Shown: positions 16,662-24,411 of the stretch, in pieces
How the letters are laid out: every line of letters starts with the position of its first letter
Numbering within the stretch: position 1 is the first letter of the stretch
NCBI GenBank assembly: GCA_030426245.1
Contig: JAUHYZ010000021.1
Location: forward strand, 1 to 40,132
DNA from: Alphaproteobacteria bacterium
Lineage (GTDB): Bacteria; Pseudomonadota; Alphaproteobacteria; Sphingomonadales; Sphingomonadaceae
Length of the DNA stretch: 40,132 bases
Direction: 5' to 3'
Made by a program: the position numbers and the translations under genes
Notes under the pieces: generated by a model
Told to the model about the DNA's origin: nothing
Database searches by the model: none
What the model saw: only the letters and a program-made list of their open reading frames with translations

Positions 16662-17531
16662 ATGGCGGGACCACGCCGAGAGACCTTGCGCCGGAAAACC
16701 TACCGCAAGCTGTTCGTCGGCGCGGGAACGGAACGCAGAATCTCATGGGTCAACCTGTCGCTTGTCGTGATCATCCTGGCGGCCGTGGCCGTTTCGATCA
16801 TCGGCACGGAGCCGCTGGTCATGCGCCAGCATCGCAGCCTGATCATTTCATTGGAGATCGGATTCGGCGTCATTTTCCTGGTGGAGTATTTCGCCAGGCT
16901 ATGGAGCGTGGCGGACAGGCCCGGGCGCGGATCGGCGCTGAAGAAACGCCTGCTGTTCATCTTCTCGCCGCTGGCGATCATCGACATGATCGTGATCGTG
17001 ACCTCGCTCCTGCCCTTCTTCCTGGCGGATGTGGCGATCTTGCGGACGATCCGGCTGATACGGATCGTGGCATTGGTGAAATTCACCCGCTTCTCCCACG
17101 CGGTGGAGGAGATCTCCAGCGCGGTCTGGAGCCGGCGCTACGAACTGGTGGTGACCGTCGCGATGGCCTGGGTGGTGCTCATCCTGGGGGCAGTCGCGCT
17201 GTATTGGGCGGAAGGCCATGTCCAACCGGACAAGTTCGGCAGCATTCCGCGCGCGCTGTGGTGGGCGATCATAACCCTGACGACAGTGGGCTATGGCGAC
17301 GTTGCTCCGGTCACCGCTTTGGGCAAGGTGCTTGCCTCGATCGTGGCGCTGAGCGGCGTCGCACTGGTGGCCATGCCCGCCGGCATCATGGCTGCGGCGT
17401 TTTCCTCTTCAATGCAGAAGAAGCGGGAAAAGCAGCTTGAGAAAAAGCTGGAACGGGAAGTCGACGAAAGGTTGGAAGAAAGCATGGAACGCCTGAGCGA
17501 AGAGGAAGAGCATCGCCGCGATGAAACGTGA
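16662..17531 (+). CDS. Voltage-gated potassium channel (Kch/KvAP-like ion transport protein)
   Basis: This 289-residue channel subunit has six membrane helices. The S4 helix carries spaced arginines in RTIRLIRIVALVKFTRF (about 127-143). The pore loop has the K+ selectivity filter T207-T-V-G-Y-G-D213, so potassium selectivity is well supported. The C-terminus (about 250-289) is a highly charged predicted coiled coil, probably for tetramer assembly, and there is no RCK/TrkA-N domain. The ATG follows the 17-bp repeat array by 15 bp. The last 11 bp overlap the start of nth, so the two genes are coupled. Confidence 0.92.
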   Translation: MAGPRRETLRRKTYRKLFVGAGTERRISWVNLSLVVIILAAVAVSIIGTEPLVMRQHRSLIISLEIGFGVIFLVEYFARLWSVADRPGRGSALKKRLLFIFSPLAIIDMIVIVTSLLPFFLADVAILRTIRLIRIVALVKFTRFSHAVEEISSAVWSRRYELVVTVAMAWVVLILGAVALYWAEGHVQPDKFGSIPRALWWAIITLTTVGYGDVAPVTALGKVLASIVALSGVALVAMPAGIMAAAFSSSMQKKREKQLEKKLEREVDERLEESMERLSEEEEHRRDET

Positions 17532-18171
17532 CGACATATTCGAGTTCTTCCGCCTGCTGGCCGAAGCCAATCCGGCGCCCGAGACCGAGCTGGAATTTTC
17601 CAATACCTATCAGCTGCTGGTGGCCGTGGTCCTATCCGCGCAGGCGACCGATGTCGGGGTGAACAAGGCGACGCGCAAATTGTTCGCGGAAGTTGAGACG
17701 CCGCAGCAGATGCTCGCTCTGGGCGAAGACGGGCTGAAACAGCACATCAAGACGATCGGCCTGTTCAATTCCAAGGCAAAGAACGTGATCGCCCTGTCCG
17801 AAATGCTGGTGCGCGATTTCGGCGGGGAAGTGCCGCAGGACCGCGATACGCTGGTCACTCTGCCGGGCGTCGGCCGCAAGACGGCCAATGTCGTCATGAA
17901 TTGCGCTTTCGGGGCGGAAACTTTCGCCGTGGATACGCATGTGTTCCGGGTTTCCAACCGCACCGGCCTGGCCAAGGGCAAGACAGTGGACGCGGTGGAA
18001 AAGCGGCTGGAGAAGGTCGTGCCAGCCCCCTTCCGCCGGGATGCCCATCACTGGCTGATCCTGCTCGGCCGCTATACCTGCAAGGCGCGCAACCCCGAAT
18101 GCTGGCGCTGCCCGGTGGTGGAGCAATGCGCCTTCAAGCCGAAAGTGCTGGAGAAGCCGAAGGGAAAATGA
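17521..18171 (+). CDS. nth: Endonuclease III
   Basis: Nth is the base-excision repair glycosylase/AP lyase for oxidised pyrimidines. The 216-residue protein has the helix-hairpin-helix LPGVGRKTANVV with catalytic K120 and, in VDTHVFR, D138. The [4Fe-4S] ligands are C187, C194, C197 and C203, spaced Cx6Cx2Cx5C. All these positions coincide with E. coli numbering, which fixes the ATG at 17521. It starts inside the end of the channel gene. Its stop is only 9 bp from the stop of the symporter on the other strand, leaving no room for a separate terminator. Confidence 0.98.
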   Translation: MKRDDIFEFFRLLAEANPAPETELEFSNTYQLLVAVVLSAQATDVGVNKATRKLFAEVETPQQMLALGEDGLKQHIKTIGLFNSKAKNVIALSEMLVRDFGGEVPQDRDTLVTLPGVGRKTANVVMNCAFGAETFAVDTHVFRVSNRTGLAKGKTVDAVEKRLEKVVPAPFRRDAHHWLILLGRYTCKARNPECWRCPVVEQCAFKPKVLEKPKGK

Positions 18172-18180
18172 CGCCCTTCC

Positions 18181-19419
18181 TCAAACGTCGTCGGCCGAAA
18201 TCATTTCCTCGCGGTCGATTTCATCCACCAGCACCGCTACAGTGGTGGCGATCGTGGCATCGCTGGTGACGTTGGTGGTGGTGCGCATCATGTCCATCAA
18301 TCGGTCCACACCGGCCACGAAGGCAATCGTTTCCAGCGGCACGCCCACGCTGGAGAAGACCAGCGTCATCATGATCAAGCCTGTGCCCGGAATGCCGGCA
18401 GCGCCGATCGAACCGAGCGTGGCCGTCACCGCGACCAGGATATAATCCGCGAAGCTCAGATCGACGCCGAATATCTGCGCGCCGAACAACGTGGCCAGCC
18501 CCAGATACATCGCCGTGCCATCCATGTTCACAGTCGCGCCCAGCGAGGCGGTGAAGCTGGAGACGGAGCGGCTGACGCCGATATTCCGCTCCAGGCAGCG
18601 CAGCGTGACGGGCAACGTCGCACTGGACGACGCGGTGGAATAGGCCACCGCCATCGCATCCACCATGCCGCGGAAGAAATCATGGACCGGAAGCTTCGCT
18701 ACCAGCTTGATCAACCCGACATAAATCACGCCGATCAGCAGGAGGCAGCCGAGATAGTTGAGCCCCACCAGCTTGGCGAGCGCGATCAACGCATCCTGGC
18801 CCAGCGTGCCTGCGACCCAGGCGATCAGGGCGAAGACGCCGAAGGGCGTCAGCTCCATCACGACTGCGGTAACTTTCTGCATGACGATAGCCGCGCTGTC
18901 GAAAATCGCGGCCACGGGCGAGCCTTCATCCTTCGCCATCAAGATGCCGACGCCGATCAGGAGGGAAAAGACGATCAGCGGCAGCACGGCCCCATCGGCC
19001 ATCACCTGGACCGGGCTGGAAGGAACGGTGGCCACGATCATATCCGTCCAGCCGGTAAAGGTGCTTTCCGGCACGCTGCCCAGATCGAGCCTGGACGTAT
19101 CGAGCCCGATGCCAGGGGCGAAGAAGGTGCCCAGCGCCAATCCGATCCACACGGCGATCTGCCCGGTGATGATGAACAGCAGGATCGCCCGGCCGCCAAC
19201 CGCGCCCAATTTTCGCAGATCGCCAATGGCAATGACGCCGGAAACAAGGCTGGTGAAGATCAGCGGCACGACCAGCATCTTGATCGCGGCGATGAACAGG
19301 TCACCGATCCACTTGATGCTCTCGGCTTCGGGGCCCCACAGCAGGCCGGTTATGACGCCCAAGACAAGTGCGCCGATCACACGCTGCCACAGCGGGATAT
19401 TGAACCAGAAGCGAAGCAT
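18181..19419 (-). CDS. Dicarboxylate/amino acid:cation symporter (DAACS family)
   Basis: This 412-residue protein belongs to the glutamate/C4-dicarboxylate transporter family (GltP/DctA/Glt_Ph), importing acidic amino acids or dicarboxylates with H+ or Na+. Visible hallmarks are the serine-rich hairpin tip TASSSATLPVTLRCLE, helix 7 motif NMDGTAMYLG, and the second hairpin SIGAAGIPGTGLIMMTL. The NMDGT and hairpin residues bind substrate and cation. Substrate (glutamate/aspartate or succinate) cannot be decided by eye. The start at 19419 is chosen over a longer open frame because AAGGGGAC lies just upstream and homologues begin with this first helix. It is 40 bp downstream of dapE. Confidence 0.92.
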   Translation of the reverse strand: MLRFWFNIPLWQRVIGALVLGVITGLLWGPEAESIKWIGDLFIAAIKMLVVPLIFTSLVSGVIAIGDLRKLGAVGGRAILLFIITGQIAVWIGLALGTFFAPGIGLDTSRLDLGSVPESTFTGWTDMIVATVPSSPVQVMADGAVLPLIVFSLLIGVGILMAKDEGSPVAAIFDSAAIVMQKVTAVVMELTPFGVFALIAWVAGTLGQDALIALAKLVGLNYLGCLLLIGVIYVGLIKLVAKLPVHDFFRGMVDAMAVAYSTASSSATLPVTLRCLERNIGVSRSVSSFTASLGATVNMDGTAMYLGLATLFGAQIFGVDLSFADYILVAVTATLGSIGAAGIPGTGLIMMTLVFSSVGVPLETIAFVAGVDRLMDMMRTTTNVTSDATIATTVAVLVDEIDREEMISADDV

Positions 19420-19459
19420 GCGTGTCCCCTTGTCGAGATGAGGGCCCGCAGCCCGGTTT

Positions 19460-20608
19460 CTAAGTTTCGAGAGCCGCCAGCGCGATCCGCCGGTAAACTC
19501 GCGCAAGCACGGCGAGGTCGTCAAGTGCGACGGCTTCGTCCTTCTTGTGCATGGTCGCATTGACCAATCCGAATTCGATCACCGGGCACAAATCCTTCAG
19601 GAAGCGCGCATCGGATGTGCCGCCGCTGGTGGAGGCTTCCGGAGCGATTCCCGTTTCCGCTTCGATCGCTTCGGCGACGATTTGCGAAAAGTCGCCGGGC
19701 TGCGTCAGAAAGGGTTCGCCCGAGATAACCGGGCGCGCCGTTCCGCCATGCTTCTCGGCAATCTGGGTGACCTTCTGCCCCAGTTCGGTGCCGCTATGCA
19801 AATCGTTGAAACGGATCGATATCCGCGCCCTGGCGGCTGCCGGAATCACATTGTGCGCCGGGTTGCCCACTTCGATATCGGTGATTTCGAGATTGCTCGG
19901 CTGGAACCAGTCGGTGCCTTCATCCAGCACCAGCGAATCAAGCTCGGCGAGCATCGCAATCAGCTTCGTGCAGGGATTGGCGGCCAGATGGGGATAGGCG
20001 ACATGCCCCTGCGTTCCCTGCACTTCCAGGAAGACATTTACCGAGCCGCGCCGGCCGATCTTCATCATGTCGCCAAGCCGGTTGACCGATGTCGGCTCCC
20101 CCACAAGGCAAAGATCAGGCGCGGCATTCACGTTCCGGATATGATCGATCAGCGCGCGCGTGCCGTAAACCGCCTCGCCCTCCTCATCGCCGGTGATGAT
20201 CAGGCTGACCGTTCCATTATCGGCGGGAATATCGTGCAAGGCCGCCACCATGGCGGCAATCGCGCTCTTCATGTCGACTGCGCCGCGGCCGAAAAGCAGC
20301 TCGCCCCCCGGTACCTTGCGGCGCTCCGGTGTGAAGGGATCGCTGGCCCAGCCTTCGCCGGGCGGGACGACGTCGAGATGGCCGGCAAAGGCGAAATGCT
20401 TCGAACCTGCAGGCCCCTGGCGGATGGCGAACAGGTTTTCCACCTCGCCGCCTGCAACGAAGCGATGCACGTCAAAGCCCAGCGGCAGCAGCATTTCTTC
20501 CAGACAGGCAAACACTTCGCCGCTGGCCGGCGTCACGCTGGGGCAGGCGATCAGGGCTTCAGCCAGATCGGCGGGGCTGGGGCTGCCAGGGCTGTCCACA
20601 GCGCTCAT
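19460..20608 (-). CDS. dapE: Succinyl-diaminopimelate desuccinylase
   Basis: DapE hydrolyses N-succinyl-L,L-diaminopimelate to L,L-diaminopimelate and succinate in lysine and peptidoglycan precursor synthesis. The 382-residue M20 metallopeptidase-fold protein shows the di-zinc site: H77 in AGHLDVVPPG, D112 in GRGAVDMKS, the catalytic/ligand pair E142-E143 in GDEEGE, E171 in GEPTS, and a C-terminal His in VNATMHKKDE. The dimerisation-domain segment VQGTQGHVAYPHLA is also present. The ATG overlaps the GST stop as ATGA, which fixes the start at 20608. dapB lies 3 kb away, so two steps of the succinylase branch are in the window. Confidence 0.96.
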   Translation of the reverse strand: MSAVDSPGSPSPADLAEALIACPSVTPASGEVFACLEEMLLPLGFDVHRFVAGGEVENLFAIRQGPAGSKHFAFAGHLDVVPPGEGWASDPFTPERRKVPGGELLFGRGAVDMKSAIAAMVAALHDIPADNGTVSLIITGDEEGEAVYGTRALIDHIRNVNAAPDLCLVGEPTSVNRLGDMMKIGRRGSVNVFLEVQGTQGHVAYPHLAANPCTKLIAMLAELDSLVLDEGTDWFQPSNLEITDIEVGNPAHNVIPAAARARISIRFNDLHSGTELGQKVTQIAEKHGGTARPVISGEPFLTQPGDFSQIVAEAIEAETGIAPEASTSGGTSDARFLKDLCPVIEFGLVNATMHKKDEAVALDDLAVLARVYRRIALAALET

Positions 20609-21279
20609 TTGGCGGTGGCTTCCCGAAGCTCGTTCTGCTCGATCACCCATTTTTCTTCCTCGGCAGCGGCGACCCAGGCCTGCATCCATTCATGCTCCCA
20701 GATCGCCTGCATATAGGCCTGAGCGAAGCCCGGCACCGGGATGGCGTATGTCATGAAGCGGCTGACCACTGGCGCGTAGAAGATATCCGCCGCACAGAAA
20801 GTGCCGAACAGGAACGGCCCGCCCTTGCCGAACCGTGCCCGGGCCTCTGCCCACAGGCCGAGAATGCGCACGATATCCGCCTTGACCTGATCATCCACCT
20901 GCACACCGTCGAACCGCTTGCGGATATTCATCGGCAGTGCCCGGCGCAGCGGCAGGTAAGAGGAGTGCATTTCCGCCACCATCGCGCGGGCCATGCCGCG
21001 GGCGGCCTCGTCCTTGGGCCAGAAGCGGTCGCGCCCGACCCGGTCGGCCAGGAAGTCCATGATGGCAAGGCTGTCCCAAACGACCACGTCCCCATCCCAC
21101 AGTACCGGCACCTTGCCTGCCGAAGGCTGGAACTGGCCCTGCTGACGCTTGGCCTCTTCCCAGTCTTCCCCTGCGATATGGACAGTCAATTCCTCGAAAT
21201 GCAGCCCGGATTGCTTGACCGCGAGCCAGCCGCGCAGCGACCAGCTCGAATAATTCTTGTCTCCGACAATCAGTTTCAC
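20605..21279 (-). CDS. Glutathione S-transferase family protein
   Basis: This 224-residue protein has an N-terminal thioredoxin-like domain starting MKLIVGDKNYSSWSLRGWL, with serines at 11-12 in the position of the catalytic Ser/Tyr. The glutathione-binding turn GKVPVLWDGDVVVWDSLAI follows (about 55-73), and then an all-helical C-terminal domain. It resembles the bacterial YfcF/YibF-like group and would be cytosolic. Its substrate is unknown. The start codon is GTG with no strong ribosome site nearby. The stop overlaps the dapE start, so the genes are cotranscribed, though no functional link to lysine synthesis is known. Confidence 0.85.
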   Translation of the reverse strand: MKLIVGDKNYSSWSLRGWLAVKQSGLHFEELTVHIAGEDWEEAKRQQGQFQPSAGKVPVLWDGDVVVWDSLAIMDFLADRVGRDRFWPKDEAARGMARAMVAEMHSSYLPLRRALPMNIRKRFDGVQVDDQVKADIVRILGLWAEARARFGKGGPFLFGTFCAADIFYAPVVSRFMTYAIPVPGFAQAYMQAIWEHEWMQAWVAAAEEEKWVIEQNELREATAK

Positions 21280-21700
21280 AGGGGAATTGGGTCCTCTTTC
21301 GTAAAGCCCCGCACTAATCGTTCAGCCTTGGGCTGTCGAGACTGAACGGGCGGCAGGCTGAGCCGCTTCGATTGCGCCAGGGCTCTTCCGCTCAAACATC
21401 GGCGTAAATCGAAGGGTCCGCGAGCGAAACAACCCCGCAAGGCTAAACCTATTCTTAAGCCAATCGGACTAAATTCCCGGCCTTGAGATCCTCTCGCAAC
21501 AGCGTCGGTTTCTTGGATATTTCGAATGGACGGGCATGGGCCCGCAATCCCGACTAGGTGCCAAAAGCATGCAAGAAGGGACAGCGGGCCGTAAGCCTCT
21601 GGAAATTCGCCATTTCCTTGCCCGGCAATAGACGTGGGGACCGGGCCGCACTCAGTTTCAACCTCTCGATACAGGTTCCACTAAGTAGCTCCTGCCCCTT
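21280..21700. other. 421-bp divergent gap between the GST and diguanylate cyclase genes
   Basis: No gene is visible. The region is rich in inverted repeats: CGTTCAG (21320-21326) with CTGAACG (21343-21349), then GCGGC (21351-21355) with GCCGC (21363-21367), and GGCCCGC (about 21538) with GCGGGCC (about 21586). The stretch 21430-21480 is AT-richer than its surroundings and may hold promoter elements. A structured 5' leader of the downstream cyclic-di-GMP gene is possible. I could not match it to a known riboswitch. Confidence 0.4.
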
Positions 21701-23734
21701 ATGTCACCATTGCTGAACCGCCTTGTTCCTCAGAAAAAACGCATGCCCGCCGATGATCTGCGGGAAGCGTGGGAGCGCGCGGAACGGCTGCTGCAATATG
21801 CCGAACATCATGAAGCGCGGTGGTTCTGGGAAACCGATGCCACGGGCCGGCTGACCTATCTGACGCCCAGCGTTCAGGAGACGCTGGAAAGCTTCGGCAT
21901 CTCCACGATCGGCGCGCTGCTTTCGGACGTATTCGTCTTCGATCAGAGCGATATCGAGCGCGCCCGCTCGCTGACTTTCCACCTGGTCTCCCGCACGCCC
22001 TTTTCCGGCTATGCCGTGCGCGGGCGCAAGGGCCTGAGCGAATGTTCCTGGTCGATTTCCGGCCAACCCTGGATCGAATCCGATGGCGCGTTCCGCGGCT
22101 TCGTGGGGTCGGGCGAAGATCTTACCCAGCTCAGGACCCATGAAGACGAAATCAAGCGCATGGCCTTGGCCGACAGCCTGACCGGGCTAGCCAACCGGCA
22201 GCGGATGGAGCACGCGATTGCGCAATTGCTGCACAGCCCCTCGGGCGATTGCAGGCCGATTGCGCTGCTCCTGCTCGACCTCGACCGGTTCAAGGCCGTG
22301 AACGACACGCTCGGCCATCCGACAGGCGACATCCTGCTCAAGCAAGTTTCGCAGAGGATCGTCAATGTCGTCGGCGATGCCGGCATCGTGGGGCGCCTGG
22401 GCGGTGACGAATTCGAGATCGTTCTGCCTTCGGAAACGGACCGGCGAAGGATCGACTACCTTGCCGCGGCGATCATCTCCTCGATTTCGGAGGCCTATTC
22501 GATCAATGGTCATACGATCACCATCGGCTGTTCGATCGGCATTGCGCTGGCCCCGGAAGACGGCGTGGATTCCGAAACGCTCGTGCGCAATGCGGACCTT
22601 GCCCTTTATTCGGCCAAAGCCAACGGAAGGGCCGCCTTCCATTATTTCGAGCAGGAGATGCTGGAGACCGCCAAGCGGCGCAAACAGCTGGAGGACGATC
22701 TGCGATCGGCCATGACCAACGGCCAGCTTTGCCTGGCCTATCAGCCGGTCGTCTCTACGAAGAGCGAGCAATGCGTCGGCTTCGAAGCGCTGCTGCGCTG
22801 GGAACATCCGCTCAAAGGGACGATCGGCCCGGCCGAATTCATTCCCGTGGCGGAAGAGGCGGGTCTGATCGAAGCACTGGGCGATTGGGTGCTGCGTACG
22901 GCCGCGCGCGACCTTTCCGAAATGCCCGCCCCAGTGCGCGTTGCGGTCAATGTCTCGCCGATCCAGTTCGCCAATCCTTCCTTCCCGGCCAAGGTCATGA
23001 ATGTGATCGCCGAAGCGCAGGTCGATCCCAGCAGGCTGGAGCTGGAGCTGACAGAAAGCGTTTTTCTTGGCGACGAAGAAGCATCGGACCAGATGTTCAG
23101 TGCACTCAAGAATATTGGCGTGCGCCTGGCGCTGGACGATTTCGGCACCGGCTATTCAAGCCTTGCCTATTTGAAGAATGCGCCGTTCGACAAGATCAAG
23201 ATCGATCAGACATTCGTGCGCGGGGCCATCGATTCGGCCAATCGCAATGCCGCGATCATCAAGGCGATCGTGACACTGGCCGACACGCTGGACATGGAAA
23301 CGACCGCGGAAGGTGTGGAGCATCAGGACGAGTTGCCGCTCATCCGGGAGCTGGGCTGCAGCCATATCCAGGGCTATGTCTACGGCAAGGCGATGAATAA
23401 GGATGAAGCCTCCGCCTTCCTGACCGAGCATCGGGACCGCGTGCCCGCAATCGGCTTTAAGGTCAGCCGGTCGGACAGGGCGGCAGTGCTGCAATCGGCC
23501 AGGATCCGGATCGACAGGCGGACGTTCGATGTCGTCATCAGGGATCTTTCCGCCTCGGGCCTGATGCTAGAATTCGATCGGGAATTCCATGTCGAAGGCA
23601 ATGAAGACGTGACGGTTTCCGTGCTGCAGGATCAATGGATACCGGGCAAGATCTGCTGGCGCGCCGGCTCCAAAATCGGCGTCAATCTGGATCAGGCGCT
23701 AGAGCCGCAGGAAATCGGCCGGCTCAGCTCCTGA
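21701..23734 (+). CDS. PAS-GGDEF-EAL-PilZ cyclic-di-GMP signalling protein
   Basis: This 677-residue protein combines four modules. A PAS-like sensor (about 25-150: ARWFWETDATGRLTYLTPSV) comes first, then a GGDEF domain with an intact GGDEF at 234-238 and the substrate motif LDLDRFKAVNDTLGH. An EAL domain follows with EAL at 362-364 and metal-site segments LELTESVF, DDFGTGYSSL and AEGVEH. The C-terminal segment (about 585-677) looks like PilZ, with DLSASG matching the (D/N)xSxxG motif; its RxxxR arm is degenerate. Both catalytic domains look active, so it could make and degrade cyclic-di-GMP, with PAS and PilZ tuning the balance. No membrane helices are seen, so it should be cytosolic. Confidence 0.9.
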   Translation: MSPLLNRLVPQKKRMPADDLREAWERAERLLQYAEHHEARWFWETDATGRLTYLTPSVQETLESFGISTIGALLSDVFVFDQSDIERARSLTFHLVSRTPFSGYAVRGRKGLSECSWSISGQPWIESDGAFRGFVGSGEDLTQLRTHEDEIKRMALADSLTGLANRQRMEHAIAQLLHSPSGDCRPIALLLLDLDRFKAVNDTLGHPTGDILLKQVSQRIVNVVGDAGIVGRLGGDEFEIVLPSETDRRRIDYLAAAIISSISEAYSINGHTITIGCSIGIALAPEDGVDSETLVRNADLALYSAKANGRAAFHYFEQEMLETAKRRKQLEDDLRSAMTNGQLCLAYQPVVSTKSEQCVGFEALLRWEHPLKGTIGPAEFIPVAEEAGLIEALGDWVLRTAARDLSEMPAPVRVAVNVSPIQFANPSFPAKVMNVIAEAQVDPSRLELELTESVFLGDEEASDQMFSALKNIGVRLALDDFGTGYSSLAYLKNAPFDKIKIDQTFVRGAIDSANRNAAIIKAIVTLADTLDMETTAEGVEHQDELPLIRELGCSHIQGYVYGKAMNKDEASAFLTEHRDRVPAIGFKVSRSDRAAVLQSARIRIDRRTFDVVIRDLSASGLMLEFDREFHVEGNEDVTVSVLQDQWIPGKICWRAGSKIGVNLDQALEPQEIGRLSS

Positions 23735-23766
23735 TCGGCTCGCCGAAACAGCGCCACCTGATTCGA

Positions 23767-24411
23767 TTATCCTAGCGCATCGCCCAGCACCGCCGCGCGC
23801 AGGGCATCGATACCCATCTTCTTTTCCGAAGACGTGACGTGCAGCTCTGGATAGGCGGCGGGATGCTTCCTGGCTTCCGTTTCCGTCGCGGCAATCACTT
23901 CGGCCAGATCGCTGGCTTTCACCTTGTCCGCCTTGGTCAGCACCACGCGGTAAACCGCAGCCGCTTCGTCCAGCATCTGCATCATTTCCAGATCGACCGG
24001 CTTCATCCCATGGCGCGCATCGACCAGCACAAGCGTGCGTTTCAAAACCTGCCGGCCGCGCAGATAGTCGCGCACCAGGCGGCGCCATTTCTCCACCAGT
24101 TTGGGCGGAGCCTTGGCGAAACCATAGCCGGGCATGTCCACCAGGCGGAACAGGGTCGGCTCGCCCACTTCGAAGAAGTTGAGCTCCTGCGTGCGTCCGG
24201 GTGTGACCGAAGTGCGCGCGATCGCCTTGCGTCCGGTCAGCGCGTTGAGCAGTGAGCTCTTGCCGACATTGGAGCGCCCGCAAAAGGCGATCTCCGGAAA
24301 TTCCGGATCGGGCAGGAACTTGAGCTCGGGCGCGGACTTCAGGAACTCGACACGGCCGGAAAAAAGCTTTCCGGCGCGCTCTGCCAGGTCACCGCTGGCT
24401 TCATCGCCCAT
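23767..24411 (-). CDS. engB: Ribosome biogenesis GTPase EngB (YihA/YsxC)
   Basis: This 214-residue GTPase of the TRAFAC class is needed for assembly of the large ribosomal subunit. Nucleotide motifs are the P-loop GRSNVGKSS (45-53), the G2 threonine in TSVTPGRTQELNFF, G3 DMPG (92-95), and G4 TKAD in VVLTKADKVKA. The ATG overlaps the yidC stop by one base (TGATG), fixing the start. It is the last gene of the rpmH-rnpA-yidD-yidC-engB operon and converges on the GGDEF-EAL gene 32 bp away. Confidence 0.96.
   Translation of the reverse strand: MGDEASGDLAERAGKLFSGRVEFLKSAPELKFLPDPEFPEIAFCGRSNVGKSSLLNALTGRKAIARTSVTPGRTQELNFFEVGEPTLFRLVDMPGYGFAKAPPKLVEKWRRLVRDYLRGRQVLKRTLVLVDARHGMKPVDLEMMQMLDEAAAVYRVVLTKADKVKASDLAEVIAATETEARKHPAAYPELHVTSSEKKMGIDALRAAVLGDALG

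Noticed and set aside
18170-18182. A shared terminator between nth and the symporter
   Set aside because: Only 9 bp separate the two stop codons and no stem is visible there; any terminator would have to lie in coding sequence.
21420-21480. A possible cyclic-di-GMP (GEMM) riboswitch before the GGDEF-EAL gene
   Set aside because: A fragment resembling the GCAAGGCTAAACC part is present, but the rest of the GEMM core and its paired stems cannot be found.
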